DNA of 64,000 bases from Clitoria ternatea. Lineage: Eukaryota > Streptophyta > Magnoliopsida > Fabales > Fabaceae. The stretch is taken from the NCBI GenBank assembly GCA_037962975.1, contig CM075672.1, forward strand, positions 51,778,501 through 51,842,500, given 5' to 3'. The notes below the pieces were generated by a model. It was not told the origin of the DNA. It searched no databases and was given only the letters and a program-made list of their open reading frames with translations. The position numbers were made by a program, and so were the translations under genes. Below, one piece after another: positions 1 to 11,358 of the stretch; the stretch's first letter is position 1; every line of letters begins with the position of its first letter.

Positions 1-7
1 TTTGTGT

Positions 8-148
8 GTTGACGTTCAATTGGAATTTTGGAAACATTTCGCATTGGTCCCCGAGTACACAAGAAAAAGTGGGTCAAAACACCCCACACAAACATGCACC
101 CAGAGACAACATGAAATGTGAAAACTAGAATTCCAATTGCATATCAAC
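8..148. mobile_element. MITE-like foldback element
   Basis: The two ends form long imperfect inverted arms. CAATTGGAATT near position 17 pairs with AATTCCAATTG near 129-139, GTTGA at the left edge matches ATCAAC at the right edge, and ACATTTC/GAAATGT extends the pairing inwards. The non-paired centre is about 65 bp. Size and shape fit a miniature inverted-repeat element. No target-site duplication can be confirmed because the left flank is only seven bases. The family is not recognised. Confidence 0.4.
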
Positions 149-1872
149 AATACAAGTTTCACATAAACACCAATATCTATATATTATACTTTACTGGTTA
201 CAGATTCATCCTAAACTATCCAACCAGGACAATTCAAGATCCAACACAACATGGTGTATCGACCTGTTGTGTTAAGTCTTGAACGGGAACCTATTGGGTA
301 CACACACGGTCTAATGACACGGGGAGCCTACTGAAATTTTGACAGAGTCTCCCCTATAAACTAGATATTTAAAAATTTTCTATGTGATCTATTACATATA
401 GAAGACAGCCCAGTATAGTTCAATATTGTTTAAGGCGATACCTAGATTAAAACTACTTTAAAATTACTTTTTTCAATTCATTTTAAAATAATATGTTCAA
501 GTAAGCACAATAAATTATATATGTATAATTAAGACAAGCATAATAAAATCTATATTGTAGAGTAAAGATGAAGTATCCAAGAACAAAAGTATCAAACACA
601 TACATGTGATATTGATACAAGTGTATGTAAGCATTAATGTTTAATATTATTATGAAGAAGAATGCAACTATAAGATGTTTTCATCCATTGTTTGGTGATT
701 GAGGATTAGCCAAGCATGAGAACTCTTTTTACTTGTATAAATACCCCCTATATGAATGAAATAACACATTTTTCTATGTTTTCTCTTTTTTATCTTTTAT
801 CTCTATTCTCTATCTACTCTTTAATCTTTATTTATATTATTCAATAACAATACATAAAATTTTATAAATTTATTATTAATTCAAGTTTACCTTTTAATTT
901 AGATTATTTTTAATCTAGAAAAATAGGTTAAAAATTAGCTTTATGAAAAATAATACATCTAAGGAGATAGATATCAAATAAATTTTAATTTTATTTGAAT
1001 AATTTCAATAGTTTTGTTTGTTTTATCTTTATAGTTTTCCTTTTGAATATAAAATATTTTCTTCTTCAATTTGGATTATCTTTATAGTTTTCCTTTTGTA
1101 TATTCACAACATTCAAATATTCAGAAGCACATATGGATGTATATTCACAACATTTTTAGGTTATCTTATAAATCTTTTCTTCCATTTTTTAATTTGAAAG
1201 ACAAAGGGAAGTTAAAGCATGCTACTGTAAGTCCAGAGCCAAACAAAAACAACATAATTCAAAAACTCAAAAAATAAACAACATAATTCAAAACACTGAA
1301 AAACAATGTATTAAAATTCACTAACCCAGGCCAGCAGAGGCGGATTCAAAGAAATTGAGAGAGAAAGAGAGAGGCAAACGATCCCTGCATGCAATTTGAT
1401 ACAATTCAGTATAGCAAAATTGGAAAAGAGCCAATATAAAATTTCACTCCAAACAACCTACGATGTAAAGCTAAAGATACAAGTCTAGAAGCATGAAAGT
1501 TATTGAGGTAATGGTTGATTTGATGAAAAGGAAAACAACCATTCATGAGAATATTATAAATTTGGTTCATGAACAGCAACTTAAGAGTAATAAAAAAATA
1601 TATATGGGCTATTGTCAAAATTTGGGTTTAGATTCAGACAACTCTTATCCTTTTAAAATAACTTGCTTTATTCTGCTAACCAATTTGAATCTGTTGAGAA
1701 AAAGTCTAGTCCAAATATAAGTTTTAAGTTCTATTGGACTAGACCTCAGATCTTATGATTTGTTTATAATCGATCATCAAATATTTTTGTTAAAGGAATG
1801 AAAGTATGAACTGTTCATAACATCTTTTTCTAGTAAATAAGAAATCTCAGGATATGAAGATTGAGTTGTAAA
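149..1872. other. AT-rich stretch without a recognisable gene
   Basis: Short reading frames only, none with a recognisable domain. A strong stem-loop lies at about 225-300: AACACAACA pairs with TGTTGTGTT, and TTCAAGA with TCTTGAA just outside it. GGGGAG/CTCCCC is a further inverted repeat at about 320-355. The stretch 1,730-1,872 may be the 3' internal end of the Copia-like remnant that follows. Confidence 0.5.
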
Positions 1873-1889
1873 AACAAAGGGGGAGCGTA

Positions 1890-2751
1890 TGTTCAAAAAG
1901 TCTGGAAGAATAACAAAAGTCCGATAGAAGCATTTTGAATAAAGAACTCTTCGTCAACGTTCAAAAAATCTATTTTAGTGATGCTTCAGGAAAAATGATC
2001 ATACCATATTTGCATGCTTATCATCAAAGAACAAAAAGAATAAGATCAACAGGAGTAGTAGCTGTCAGCATACCTACTTCTACTAACTCTGATCACAAGT
2101 CCGAAAACTCATCAGGACATCTCTGAAAGTGACTTCTCGCTTAATCAAGGATAAATTCATGAAAGGTTATGTGCATGGAAATACATGAGAAACTATTCTC
2201 ATGAAAATACTGCAATATGATTCAGACCCCTCTCAAGTCAGAAATCAACTCAAGGTCTGATCTCAAGAAGCTTATGGCAAAACACCTTCAAAGGATTTCC
2301 AATGTCTATATCTTCCTTCAAGATGTGATAACGGATATATCTCTCAAGTCATTATAAATATCAAAGAAGTTTGGTAAGTTACCAGGACTAGTTTGTGTGT
2401 TGGGAAACACTTTGGCCTGAAGAGGCTTTTGAAAGAATACTTAGGTTAAGCTAGGGGTGGCTTGTTGAAAGAATACTTAGGTTAGGCCAGAAGTGGCTTG
2501 TCAAAATAATACTTGGAGCGCAAGTCTGGTGCTGTGATTGTAAAGGAGAATTTACAATAGTGGAAATCCTTCAAGTTGGAAGGGACTGGACGTAGCTTCT
2601 GCATTAGAAGTGAACCAGTTTAAATTCTGTGTGTTTATTTTCTCTTTCTCTTTATTACTTGATTACTGGTGATTGTTTTTGGTTTGAAATTTATTCAAAA
2701 AGAGTCTGAGACTTATTCAACCCCCATTCTAAGTCTGACTCTGAACCATCA
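1890..2751 (+). mobile_element. Copia-like LTR remnant
   Basis: An AAAGGGGGAG polypurine tract at about 1,877-1,886 stands just before a TG start. The segment closes with the ATTCAACCCCCATTCT phrase near 2,716, which resembles the 3' ends of many plant Copia LTRs, and the CTTCAAGTTGGAAGGGACTGGA stretch near 2,570 also looks LTR-like. No RT or integrase survives nearby. The boundaries are estimates and no target-site duplication was found. Confidence 0.42.
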
Positions 2752-3709
2752 GAATCAATCTAGTTTTCAGTTTTATTTTGTTATTTTCTTTTCATGCACT
2801 CATTTCTTGAGGATATGTATTTGTTTTCCCGGGAGGAAATTCAATCTCAAATCATTCCTTTCACGGAGAAAGTAAAGAAAGGTTTTGTGCTAGTTTATGT
2901 AGACTTTATGTGTTTTATTTATGTAGATTTCGTGTTATTCGTTCAACCAAGTATCTATTTAAAGAATGTTGGTAAGGTGATTTCTATGAACATCAACCTT
3001 AAGAAACTTTTTATAGGCTTAAGCAAAAGAGAAACATTCAAGGAAGGAAAGGTTACTGTACAAATACTATGAATTAATGACAAAAATAAACTAGTAAATA
3101 TCTCTATAACATGGCTAATAAATTCAATTTATTTGAAATATTCATCAATGTTGTTGATGGATTTTGAAAACTCGTTCATAGATATATGAAGAAAATTGGT
3201 TTTACTAGTCTAAAAATAGGTTGTTGGATGAAAGGAATTACTATTTTAGAAATTTAGTAATGTCTGGTACTTATTTGTGAGCCATTTTGTAAATATCTGT
3301 GAAAAAACACAGACTAGCTTAGGCTCTTACATGAGGTACTCTAGAGGCTCCTTGCATTTTTAATTCCCAGGTAACTGCATTTGTGATAACATTTTAATAT
3401 CTAGAGAAATTGGAGCAATTATTAATAGCAATAGATAAAATTTACTGGTTTAGATTAATCCTGTATTAAAGGGGATAGAAAATTTCAATGTTTACTTTAC
3501 TTGGGTAAGCTTTATTGGGATCTTAGATGAAAGAAGATTAGAAGATGAATATAAAAAGTCAGATGACTAAATCTAGAAATGATAGTGCAGTCAATCTCCC
3601 ATGCTACAAAGTGAAAGTGAAAAGTTTATTAGATTGTGGAGATAAACTGCTTAAAAAAATGGAACTTTGAATAGAAACAGGATGAAGGAAGGGGCTTAAA
3701 AAATCTCAC
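2752..3709. other. AT-rich spacer, nothing recognised
   Basis: No domain, repeat or RNA gene recognised on either strand. The small reading frames look random. Confidence 0.5.
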
Positions 3710-3945
3710 TTATGATGTTTGATGATGCATGATTTATCTTTAATTCTTCACTTTAAATGTGTATAATTTGCCATCACTTAGCGTGTAATATATTGCATTT
3801 TAACACATTTTCATCATTTGAGCTTTATTTAATATTTGATTTTTAAAATGAAGATCAAAGTGCCTAAGGATCAAAGGAATCAAGGAATATGCAAAAGGAT
3901 CTCAAAAAGGGTGGAAAAATACACAAAGAATGGAGAATCAAGTGG

Positions 3946-4171
3946 ATGAATCGATTCATCCCCCACTTGAATCGATTCACACGGTTTAATGCACCCAGGA
4001 TGTGAATTTTTGAAGCTTGAATCGATTCACCAGCACTTTGAATCGATTCATTCGGGTTTGAAATGGTTGAATCGATTCTTCCCTCCATTGAATCGATTCA
4101 CATGTTAATTTTTAGGCCAGAATTGCATTTGGAAAGCATGAATCGATTCATTTCACTTTTGAATCGATTCA
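3946..4171. repeat. Array of eight TGAATCGATTCA palindromes
   Basis: Eight copies are spaced 11 to about 50 bp apart. Seven keep the perfect 12-bp palindrome TGAATCGATTCA and one ends in T. The spacers between copies are unrelated, so this is an array of one word and not a tandem repeat. It ends about 170 bp upstream of a TATA box. Confidence 0.9.
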
Positions 4172-4341
4172 TGAGTGAATTATTGGCCCAGGATAACGTT
4201 TTCGAGCTTCTGGATGGTGGGCAAGGCACTAAACACTGATAATAGAGCACTGAAGTTGATAATGGAGCACAATGGACTTGTTAATTAAAGAGTGCACCCT
4301 CCATTACAATTGTTTATGGCATTGGCTTGCTTTTGGATTCC

Positions 4342-4349
4342 TATAAATA
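4342..4349 (+). promoter_or_regulatory. TATA box of LTR-like block I
   Basis: CTATAAATAG is a strong plant TATA box. It is followed by a CT-rich stretch typical of retrotransposon leaders. Confidence 0.55.
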
Positions 4350-5310
4350 GGCACCATGAGAAGGTTTAAGCATTGCATTGTATCAACACATCAATTCCTT
4401 CAGACAACAATTCTTCCTTCGTTCTTCTCTGTTTCTATTTCTTCTTTCTTCAGTTCTTCATTTCCGGGTTAGGTTCTTTTTATTTTCAGTTTGTTTTAAT
4501 TATGGAGGGCTAAAACCCCTAGATTGATTTTCTTGGAGAATATTATAATGTAATTTTGAGGTCATTATTTTTAATATAGTATGCTTTTATTATTGTTTAT
4601 TTCTTCATAATCTTACTCTGCTTATTTAATTCTATTCTGTTTAATTAAATTTGTATGCTTAATCGGTTTAATTATTCAAATGGAATAAAATAAGATTTTA
4701 AATTAGAATGGATTAAGGAAATATGCATGCTTAATGAATATTTTCATAATCACTTTTAATAATTATGGTTTGCTTAATTCCATAATATGAGAATAGATTA
4801 TGTATGTAGGCGATGTTTTTACATATGCTCAATAATTCCTAGATTTTACGATCTTGACTCCTTTTGCTTAATTAGGATGCTTGATTAAAATATTCATTTT
4901 TAAATGAAAGTAAAGGAATTATGAATTGAAAAAGACGCTTAGTTGATTAATTCAAATTGAGCTAAGCAATTAACAGTAATGAAAGTATACAAATTATCTT
5001 TAGTGAACCAAGGATAAATTTATTTACAATACTCCAAGAAAATCAATCGCTTGTTATTTATTGTTTTAAATCCTATATTTACTTTGTTTTAATTTTAATT
5101 GTGACAACAAAATCAATCAAACCCCCCCAATTGTATTTGTATGTTTGTTAAAATTCTGTTTGTAAAAATTAATTTTAAACTTGATTTTTCCTAAATTTTT
5201 GTGTTGATCCTTGAGAGAACGACCTAGGTTGACACCCTAGTACTACATTAATTAATTTTAATGTACTAATTTGACGGAACCACGACTGTAAAAATATTCA
5301 CGTCAATGTT

Positions 5311-7027
5311 CATGAAGTCACAGTAGCCAACTAACCAGAGATCAAACAATTAGTATATTTTACATTTATATTTCCTCGGTAATCACAATAAAATATGATC
5401 AGGAAGAAACGACAGACCCTAAACAAGAAATTGGGAAAAGGAATTCAAATTATAAATATTACAAACAAAATCAATACACTTATACAGGCATAAAATCTTT
5501 AACCATGGACTGTACTTAACTTCACATATTATATTTCAATACACACATAGAAGCAAAACTAGTGATTTCCCACAACATGGAAGACTATAATTCTTTGATT
5601 TCCCTTCAGTACTTTAGAACCCCCCAAATATGACTATGATTCTATGACCAAGATTCTAAATCCATTATTCTCCAAAAGATACAATTCAGTAACCCAATAG
5701 GTAAATATACAGGTAAGCCATCCAACCATTTGAAATTCATGCTTTTTTAGGTGTGCCTGAGCAGGGCTGCATTGTTCTATAACTAACAAATTAAGAAAAT
5801 TAAAAACTTGTTGTTTTCTAAAGTTAGCAAGGATTACCAAGTACATTCGAAGAATCTCCAAAATTTAACATATATGGGTGATGACTAATATTTTTAACCT
5901 TAATTACTTACTCTGTTTGTCTATTTTATTTACTGTTAAATTCTAATAAATGTGTTTTAGCGTAATTTGTCAGTAATCTCCATTTATAATTTTTATTTTA
6001 CTATTTGTTAGTAATCACTGTTTTCTTATTTTTACTGTTACTATTGAGTGTTGAATTTTATGGTTTCTGTTTTCTTTTACTGTTTACTAGTGATTGCTAT
6101 TTCCAATTTCTACTGTTTTTGTTTAGTTTGTGTTAATTAGTATGTTTAAAATAAATTAAGCTTTCATCCTAAAATAAAATCTATTGAATTAACTAAGTTT
6201 AATTTGATTTTATTTTATTTTACAGGTTATCAAATTATTAGAAGCTTCATGAGTATTTTGCAAATAAATTACTCTCCTCCAAGTACAAATTCACATTAAT
6301 TACTTTTTCTTGACAAGTATATTAATGTGAAATTGTTTAAACCTTGTCCATGCTTCAAAGAATAACAAAATAAACCTCCTAATTTTTATAAGTGTGCCAA
6401 CGTGAATTTATAGCTGATGGGCAAAACTCCTTAACGTGAAATGCTTCCAATTTGCAAGGTCCATTGCCAATTAATTAATTGCAAGCCAAGAAGCCCACAT
6501 AGTCAAAAGTATCATCAAATTTTCCCTTCATGGTCTCATTTTCACGTGACATGCTTAAAAGAAGAAAGAGTGATTGCCTAGTATTTTGTCTTCTTGCATT
6601 GCATTAAGTCTCTTTTCTTTTTCACAAAAGGGTCCCATGTGCTTTAAGTTTTAATGCAAAGCTTTCCATTCCTTCTTTTCTTTTCACGGTAATGTATTGC
6701 CTAAGGAGACTAAATATTTTGTCATTTTCCTCTTGCATTCACATGGTCAACAAAGTCCAAAGGGTCAATATTTTATGCAAATGAAATGGTAATCAAAAGC
6801 TTCCAACAGCTGCACGGTCCCATGCACCATTATTTTGTACAAATTATTGACCATATAAACTCCACTCACGGAATGCAACAAGGCAAGGTTCCATGGTCCA
6901 AAATTATTCCATACAAATAATGGACAATGGCAATGTTTTCACGTGAATGGGCTGCTGAAAATGGACAGCATGTAGAGCATAATTAATGTGAAAAGCTGCA
7001 GCAAAATAGCAAAATCTGAACAACAAT
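5311..7027 (-). other. Non-coding flank, probable 3' LTR/UTR of element A
   Basis: No coding signal. The stretch lies downstream of the minus-strand Athila-type pol, where its 3' untranslated region and 3' LTR are expected. I could not match it to the sequence abutting the primer-binding site at 13,372, so the LTR limits are unresolved. It may equally be other intergenic DNA. Confidence 0.35.
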
Positions 7028-7270
7028 TCACGTTGAAATGAGCTGCTGTATTTGGACAGCAAAACAACAAAAATGGACAATGAATTTCGACAGCAAACAG
7101 CACTGTATTTTGACAGTAACAGCAGTGAAAAATGGACAACAAACAGCAAGAAAAAAACTCAAAACAGCAAGAAAACAAAACAGCAAACAACAAGAAATAG
7201 GACAGCAAACAGCAAGAAAAAAAGGCACAAAACAACAAAAATTTTAAGTGAAAAAGCTGCTGAAAAATGA
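7028..7270. repeat. Degenerate ACAGCAAA repeat tract
   Basis: Short units built on (A)ACAGCA(A)A recur about fifteen times and create overlapping spurious reading frames on both strands. It lies in the presumed 3' untranslated region of element A. An A/T homopolymer-rich tract follows at 7,440-7,560. Confidence 0.7.
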
Positions 7271-7713
7271 GAGAAAGTGGGACAGAAAGCAGTAGTGATT
7301 TTGGCCATCAAAATTGTGTGTCCAAATTCCATCAGCCTTTCCACGTTTGGACATACAAATTTAATCCTTCACAACGTTTGAAGCCATTTCAAAAATAACA
7401 TTACATTAACCTCCAAGAAAATCAATCTAAGGGTTTTAGATTTTTTTTTTAAAACATGCCTTTTAAAACAAAAACACACAATTTTTTTTTAATTTTTTTT
7501 TAAAATTTTTTACTTTTTTTTTATATATACTTTTTTTTTTAAAAATAGTCACACAAAATTAATCACAAATTCACACAATGAAAACAACACACAACAACAT
7601 ACAAGGATATTCCCACCCCCACACTTAAATCATACATTGTCCTCAATGTAAGACAGAGCATACAAAATAGACAATATAATGAAAAAGTAAAAAGATGGGT
7701 AAGAAAAACTCCC

Positions 7714-10700
7714 TCAAGGGGGATCAAGAAGTGGTTCCCCCAAATTATGTTCCTCCATTGTGACATCTACAAGTGAAGGATTCTCATGAAATGGCTTCAA
7801 ACGTTGTCCATTAACCTTGAAGCTTTTATTGGAGTTTTCTCTTTTTATTTCCACAGCTCCATGGGGAAATACATTAGTAACAATGAAAGGTCCTTCCCAT
7901 TTGGAGTGCAATTTTCCGGCCATCAGTTTCAACCGGGAATTAAACAGTAGCACTTTCTGTCCAGCAGTAAAATTCTTTCTAGCTATTGAGCTATCATGGA
8001 ATTTCTTTGTTTTCTCCTTATAGAACCTCGAGTTCTCATAAGCTGCCAAACGGATTTCATCAAGCTCATTCAGTTATAATTTCCTTTCTTCACCTGCTTG
8101 ATCAAGTGCTAAGTTGCAAGCTTTTACAGCCCAATAAGCACGATGCTCAATCTCCACTGGAAGATGACATGCTTTACCAAAAACAATTCTATAGGGAGAC
8201 ATTCCTATAGGTGCCTTAAAAGCTGTTCTATGTGCCCAAAGAGCATCATCCAGTTTTCTACTCCAATCTTTTCTGTTAGGCTGTACTATTTTCTCCAGGA
8301 TTCTTTTGATTTCTCTGTTAGAGACTTCTGCTTGTCCATTGGTTTGGGGGTGATATGGAGTAGAGACTCTGTGAACAACCCCATACTTCCTGAGCATAGC
8401 TTGCATGGTCCTGTTGCAGAAGTGTATTCCTTGATCACTAATGATTGCTCTCGGAATGCCAAACCTGCAAAAAATTTGAGATCTAACAAAATCTACAACA
8501 ACTCAAGCATCATTAGTTCTGGTGGCTTTAGCTTCCACCCATTTAGAAACATAATCTACAGCTAACAGAATGTAAGTAAAACCAAAGGATGGAGGAAATG
8601 GACCCATAAAATCAATGCCCCAAACATCAAATACTTCACAAAACAACATAGGTTGTTGAGGCATCTGTTGACGCCATGTGATAGCGTTTCCAGTTCTTTG
8701 GCATTTCTCACAGGTGTTACAAATTCTCCATGCATCCTTAAAAATGGTGGGCCAGTATAGACCAGAGTCTAACACCTTCCTTGCTGTTCTTTGTGGACCA
8801 AAATGTCCGCCAACTGGTGAAGCATGGCAGAATCGAAGAACTGATTCTATCTCATGATCTGGAATACATCTTCGAATCACCTGATCATTACACAACTTCC
8901 ACAAATACGGGTCATCCCATATATAATATTTTGCATCACTTTTTAATTTTGAAATTTGGTTTTTAGATGCATATGGTGGAAAAATAGAAGCAACAAGATA
9001 ATTTACAATGTTAGCAAACCAAGGTGTATCAAAAGAGTTAGAAATACTCATGAGGTGTTCATTGGGAAAATGGTCCCGAATAGGTGCCGAATCAGGAGCA
9101 TTCTCAATTCTGCTTAAATGGTCTGCCACGAGGTTTTGTGTTCCACTTCTGTCACGAATTTCCAAGTCAAACTCTTGGAGCAAGAGCATCCAACGAATTA
9201 ATCTTGGCTTGGACTCACCTTTCTTCAACAAGTACTTCAGAGCTGCATGGTCAGTAAAGACAACTACTCGGGAACCGAGTAGGTAAGATCTGAACTTATC
9301 TAATGCAAAAACAATGGCCAAGAGCTCTTTTTCAGTGGTGGTGTAATTTACCTGGGCAGCATCTAAAGTTTTAGATGCATAGTAGATGACCCTAGGTTGC
9401 TTGTCAATCTTTTGACCAAGGACAGCTCCCAATGCATAATTAGAGGCATCACACATCAATTCAAATGGGGCTGTCCAATCAGGTGCTTGGATTATTAGGG
9501 TAGTGGTCAATGCTTGCTTGAGGCAATTAAAAGCCTCCTTACACTTTTCATCAAATTCAAATGCCACATCCTTTTGAAGCAGACTGGATAGTGGCCTAGC
9601 CTTCTTGCTAAAATCCTTTATGAATCTTCTGTAGAAACCTGCATGACCAAGAAAAGAACGAACCTCTCGAACACAAGAGGGGTAAGGCAAATGTGATATA
9701 ACTTCTACCTTGGCAGGGTCTACCTCAATTCCTTTCTCAGAGATTACATGCCCTAAAACTATTCCTTGTTTTACCATAAAATGACATTTTTCATAATTCA
9801 AGACAAGGTTAGTTTCAATACATCTGTTTAAAACTTTATCAAGACTATCAAGACATGCATTAAAAGAAGATCCATAGACAGTAAAATCATCCATAAACAC
9901 CTCTATGTAATTTTCAATGAAATCATGAAAAATACTTATCATGCATCTTTGGAAAGTTCCAGGGGCATTGTATAGGCCAAATGGCATTCTCCTATAAGCA
10001 AATGTGCCAAAGGGACAGGTGAATGTGGTCTTTTCTTGATCCTCAGGTGCAATGTGAATCTTAAAATATCTAGAGAATCCATCAAGAAAACAGTAGTGAG
10101 ACTTACCTGCGAGACGCTCAAGCATTTGGTCAATGAAGGGTAAAGGAAAATTGTCCTTCTTGGTTGCTTGGTTAAGTCTTCTGTAATCAATACAGACTCT
10201 CCAACTATTTTGCACTCTAGTTGGGATCAACTCGTTCTTCTCATTCTTCACAACTGTGATCCCTGTTTTCTTAGGAACCACTTGAATTGGACTCACCCAT
10301 TCACTGTCAGAGATAGGATAAATGATTCCTGCTTGTAAAAGCTTGGTAATTTCCTTCTTAACAACATCAAGGATTACAGGGTTGAGTCTCCTCTGGGGCT
10401 GTCTTACTGCTTTAGTATTTTCCTCCAGAAATATCCTATGCATGCACATGGATGGGCTAATTCCAGGTATGTCTGCCAATGTCCAGCCTATAGCCTTCTT
10501 GTGTCTTTTCAATACCTGCAACAATTTTTCTTCTTGATTTTCATCAAGAGAAGTGGAAATTATCACCGAGAGCTGTTCATCATCCCCTAAGTATACATAC
10601 TTAAGGTTCTCAGGTAGGGGTTTCAATTCTAATCTAGGTGCCTGCAAAACAGATGGAACTAACAAGGTAGATTTTGATTCTGCTGCTTGCACCTCAAAAA

Positions 10701-11358
10701 TTTTGTTAGAATCTTCTTGAAATCCTGCATTCAGCTCCTTATGGTTAACAGGTATATCTGAAGACTCTAAATCAGAAATTATGTATTTATCAATTTCAGC
10801 ACAAATATCACAACTTCCAGAATCATTGCATGCAAAACATTTGTTTGAATCATCTATGCATTCCAAATCAACATTAGAAAAATGTTCAAAAACTAGTTCA
10901 TCAATAATGTCAATTTGGAAAACAGAATGATTTTCTGCTGGGTATTTCATGGCATCAAGAATATTGAATTGAACTCTAGTGTCACCAAATTCCATAGAGA
11001 GAGTTCCAGAATGAACATCTATTTTGGTTCGGGCTGTTTTCAAAAATGGTCTTCCCAAAATGATAGGAACAGGAATATGAGACATACCTTCTTCCATATC
11101 AAGTACGAAAAAGTCTGCAGGGAAAACAAATTGTTCTACCTGAACCAAAACATCTTCTATAACTCCAGCAGGGTAAGCAGTGCTTCTATTGGCTAGTTGA
11201 ATGACTACACCAGTAGGTTGTAAATTTCCAAGAGACAGAGATTTGAAAACAGACATAGGCATCACATTTATTGAAGCTCCTAAATCTAACATGCAATTTT
11301 CAAATTTGTTATTGCCTATGATACAGGGTATAGAAAACGTACCTGGATCCTTGCATTT
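7714..11358 (-). pseudogene. Athila-type pol (PR-RT-RNaseH-integrase), three nonsense breaks with gag
   Basis: It is in the same frame as gag upstream. Protease has the D-L-G-A-S site near 11,277-11,289. Reverse transcriptase carries F-M-D-D near 9,890, with the VVPKK and PFGTFAYRRMPFG type blocks of the Athila/Cyclops/Calypso lineage. RNase H (CDASNYALGAVLG) follows, then integrase with an H-X4-H/C-X2-C finger and acidic residues in GIDFMGP (near 8,611), ISDQG (near 8,440) and QAEVSNRE (near 8,335). Stops are TAG at 11,359, TGA at 8,503 and TAA at 8,074; the frame then runs to 7,714. Each stop is one C-to-T change from CAG, CGA or CAA. No frameshift was seen. The copy is inactive but well preserved. 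Confidence 0.9.

Larger units (their letters stand above)
3710..5310 (+). mobile_element. LTR-like block I with palindrome array
   Basis: The layout is that of a U3-R-U5 region: a word array (3,946-4,171), a TATA box at 4,342, a pyrimidine-rich leader with CTTC runs (about 4,395-4,460), then a long AT-rich part. No terminal dinucleotides or target duplication could be fixed. The family is unknown; Athila or another Gypsy lineage is possible. The LTR call is an inference from layout, not from homology. Confidence 0.4.

Noticed and set aside
6904..7344. Cys/Phe/Leu-rich minus-strand frames resembling membrane proteins
   Set aside because: They translate a degenerate ACAGCAAA repeat read in several frames.
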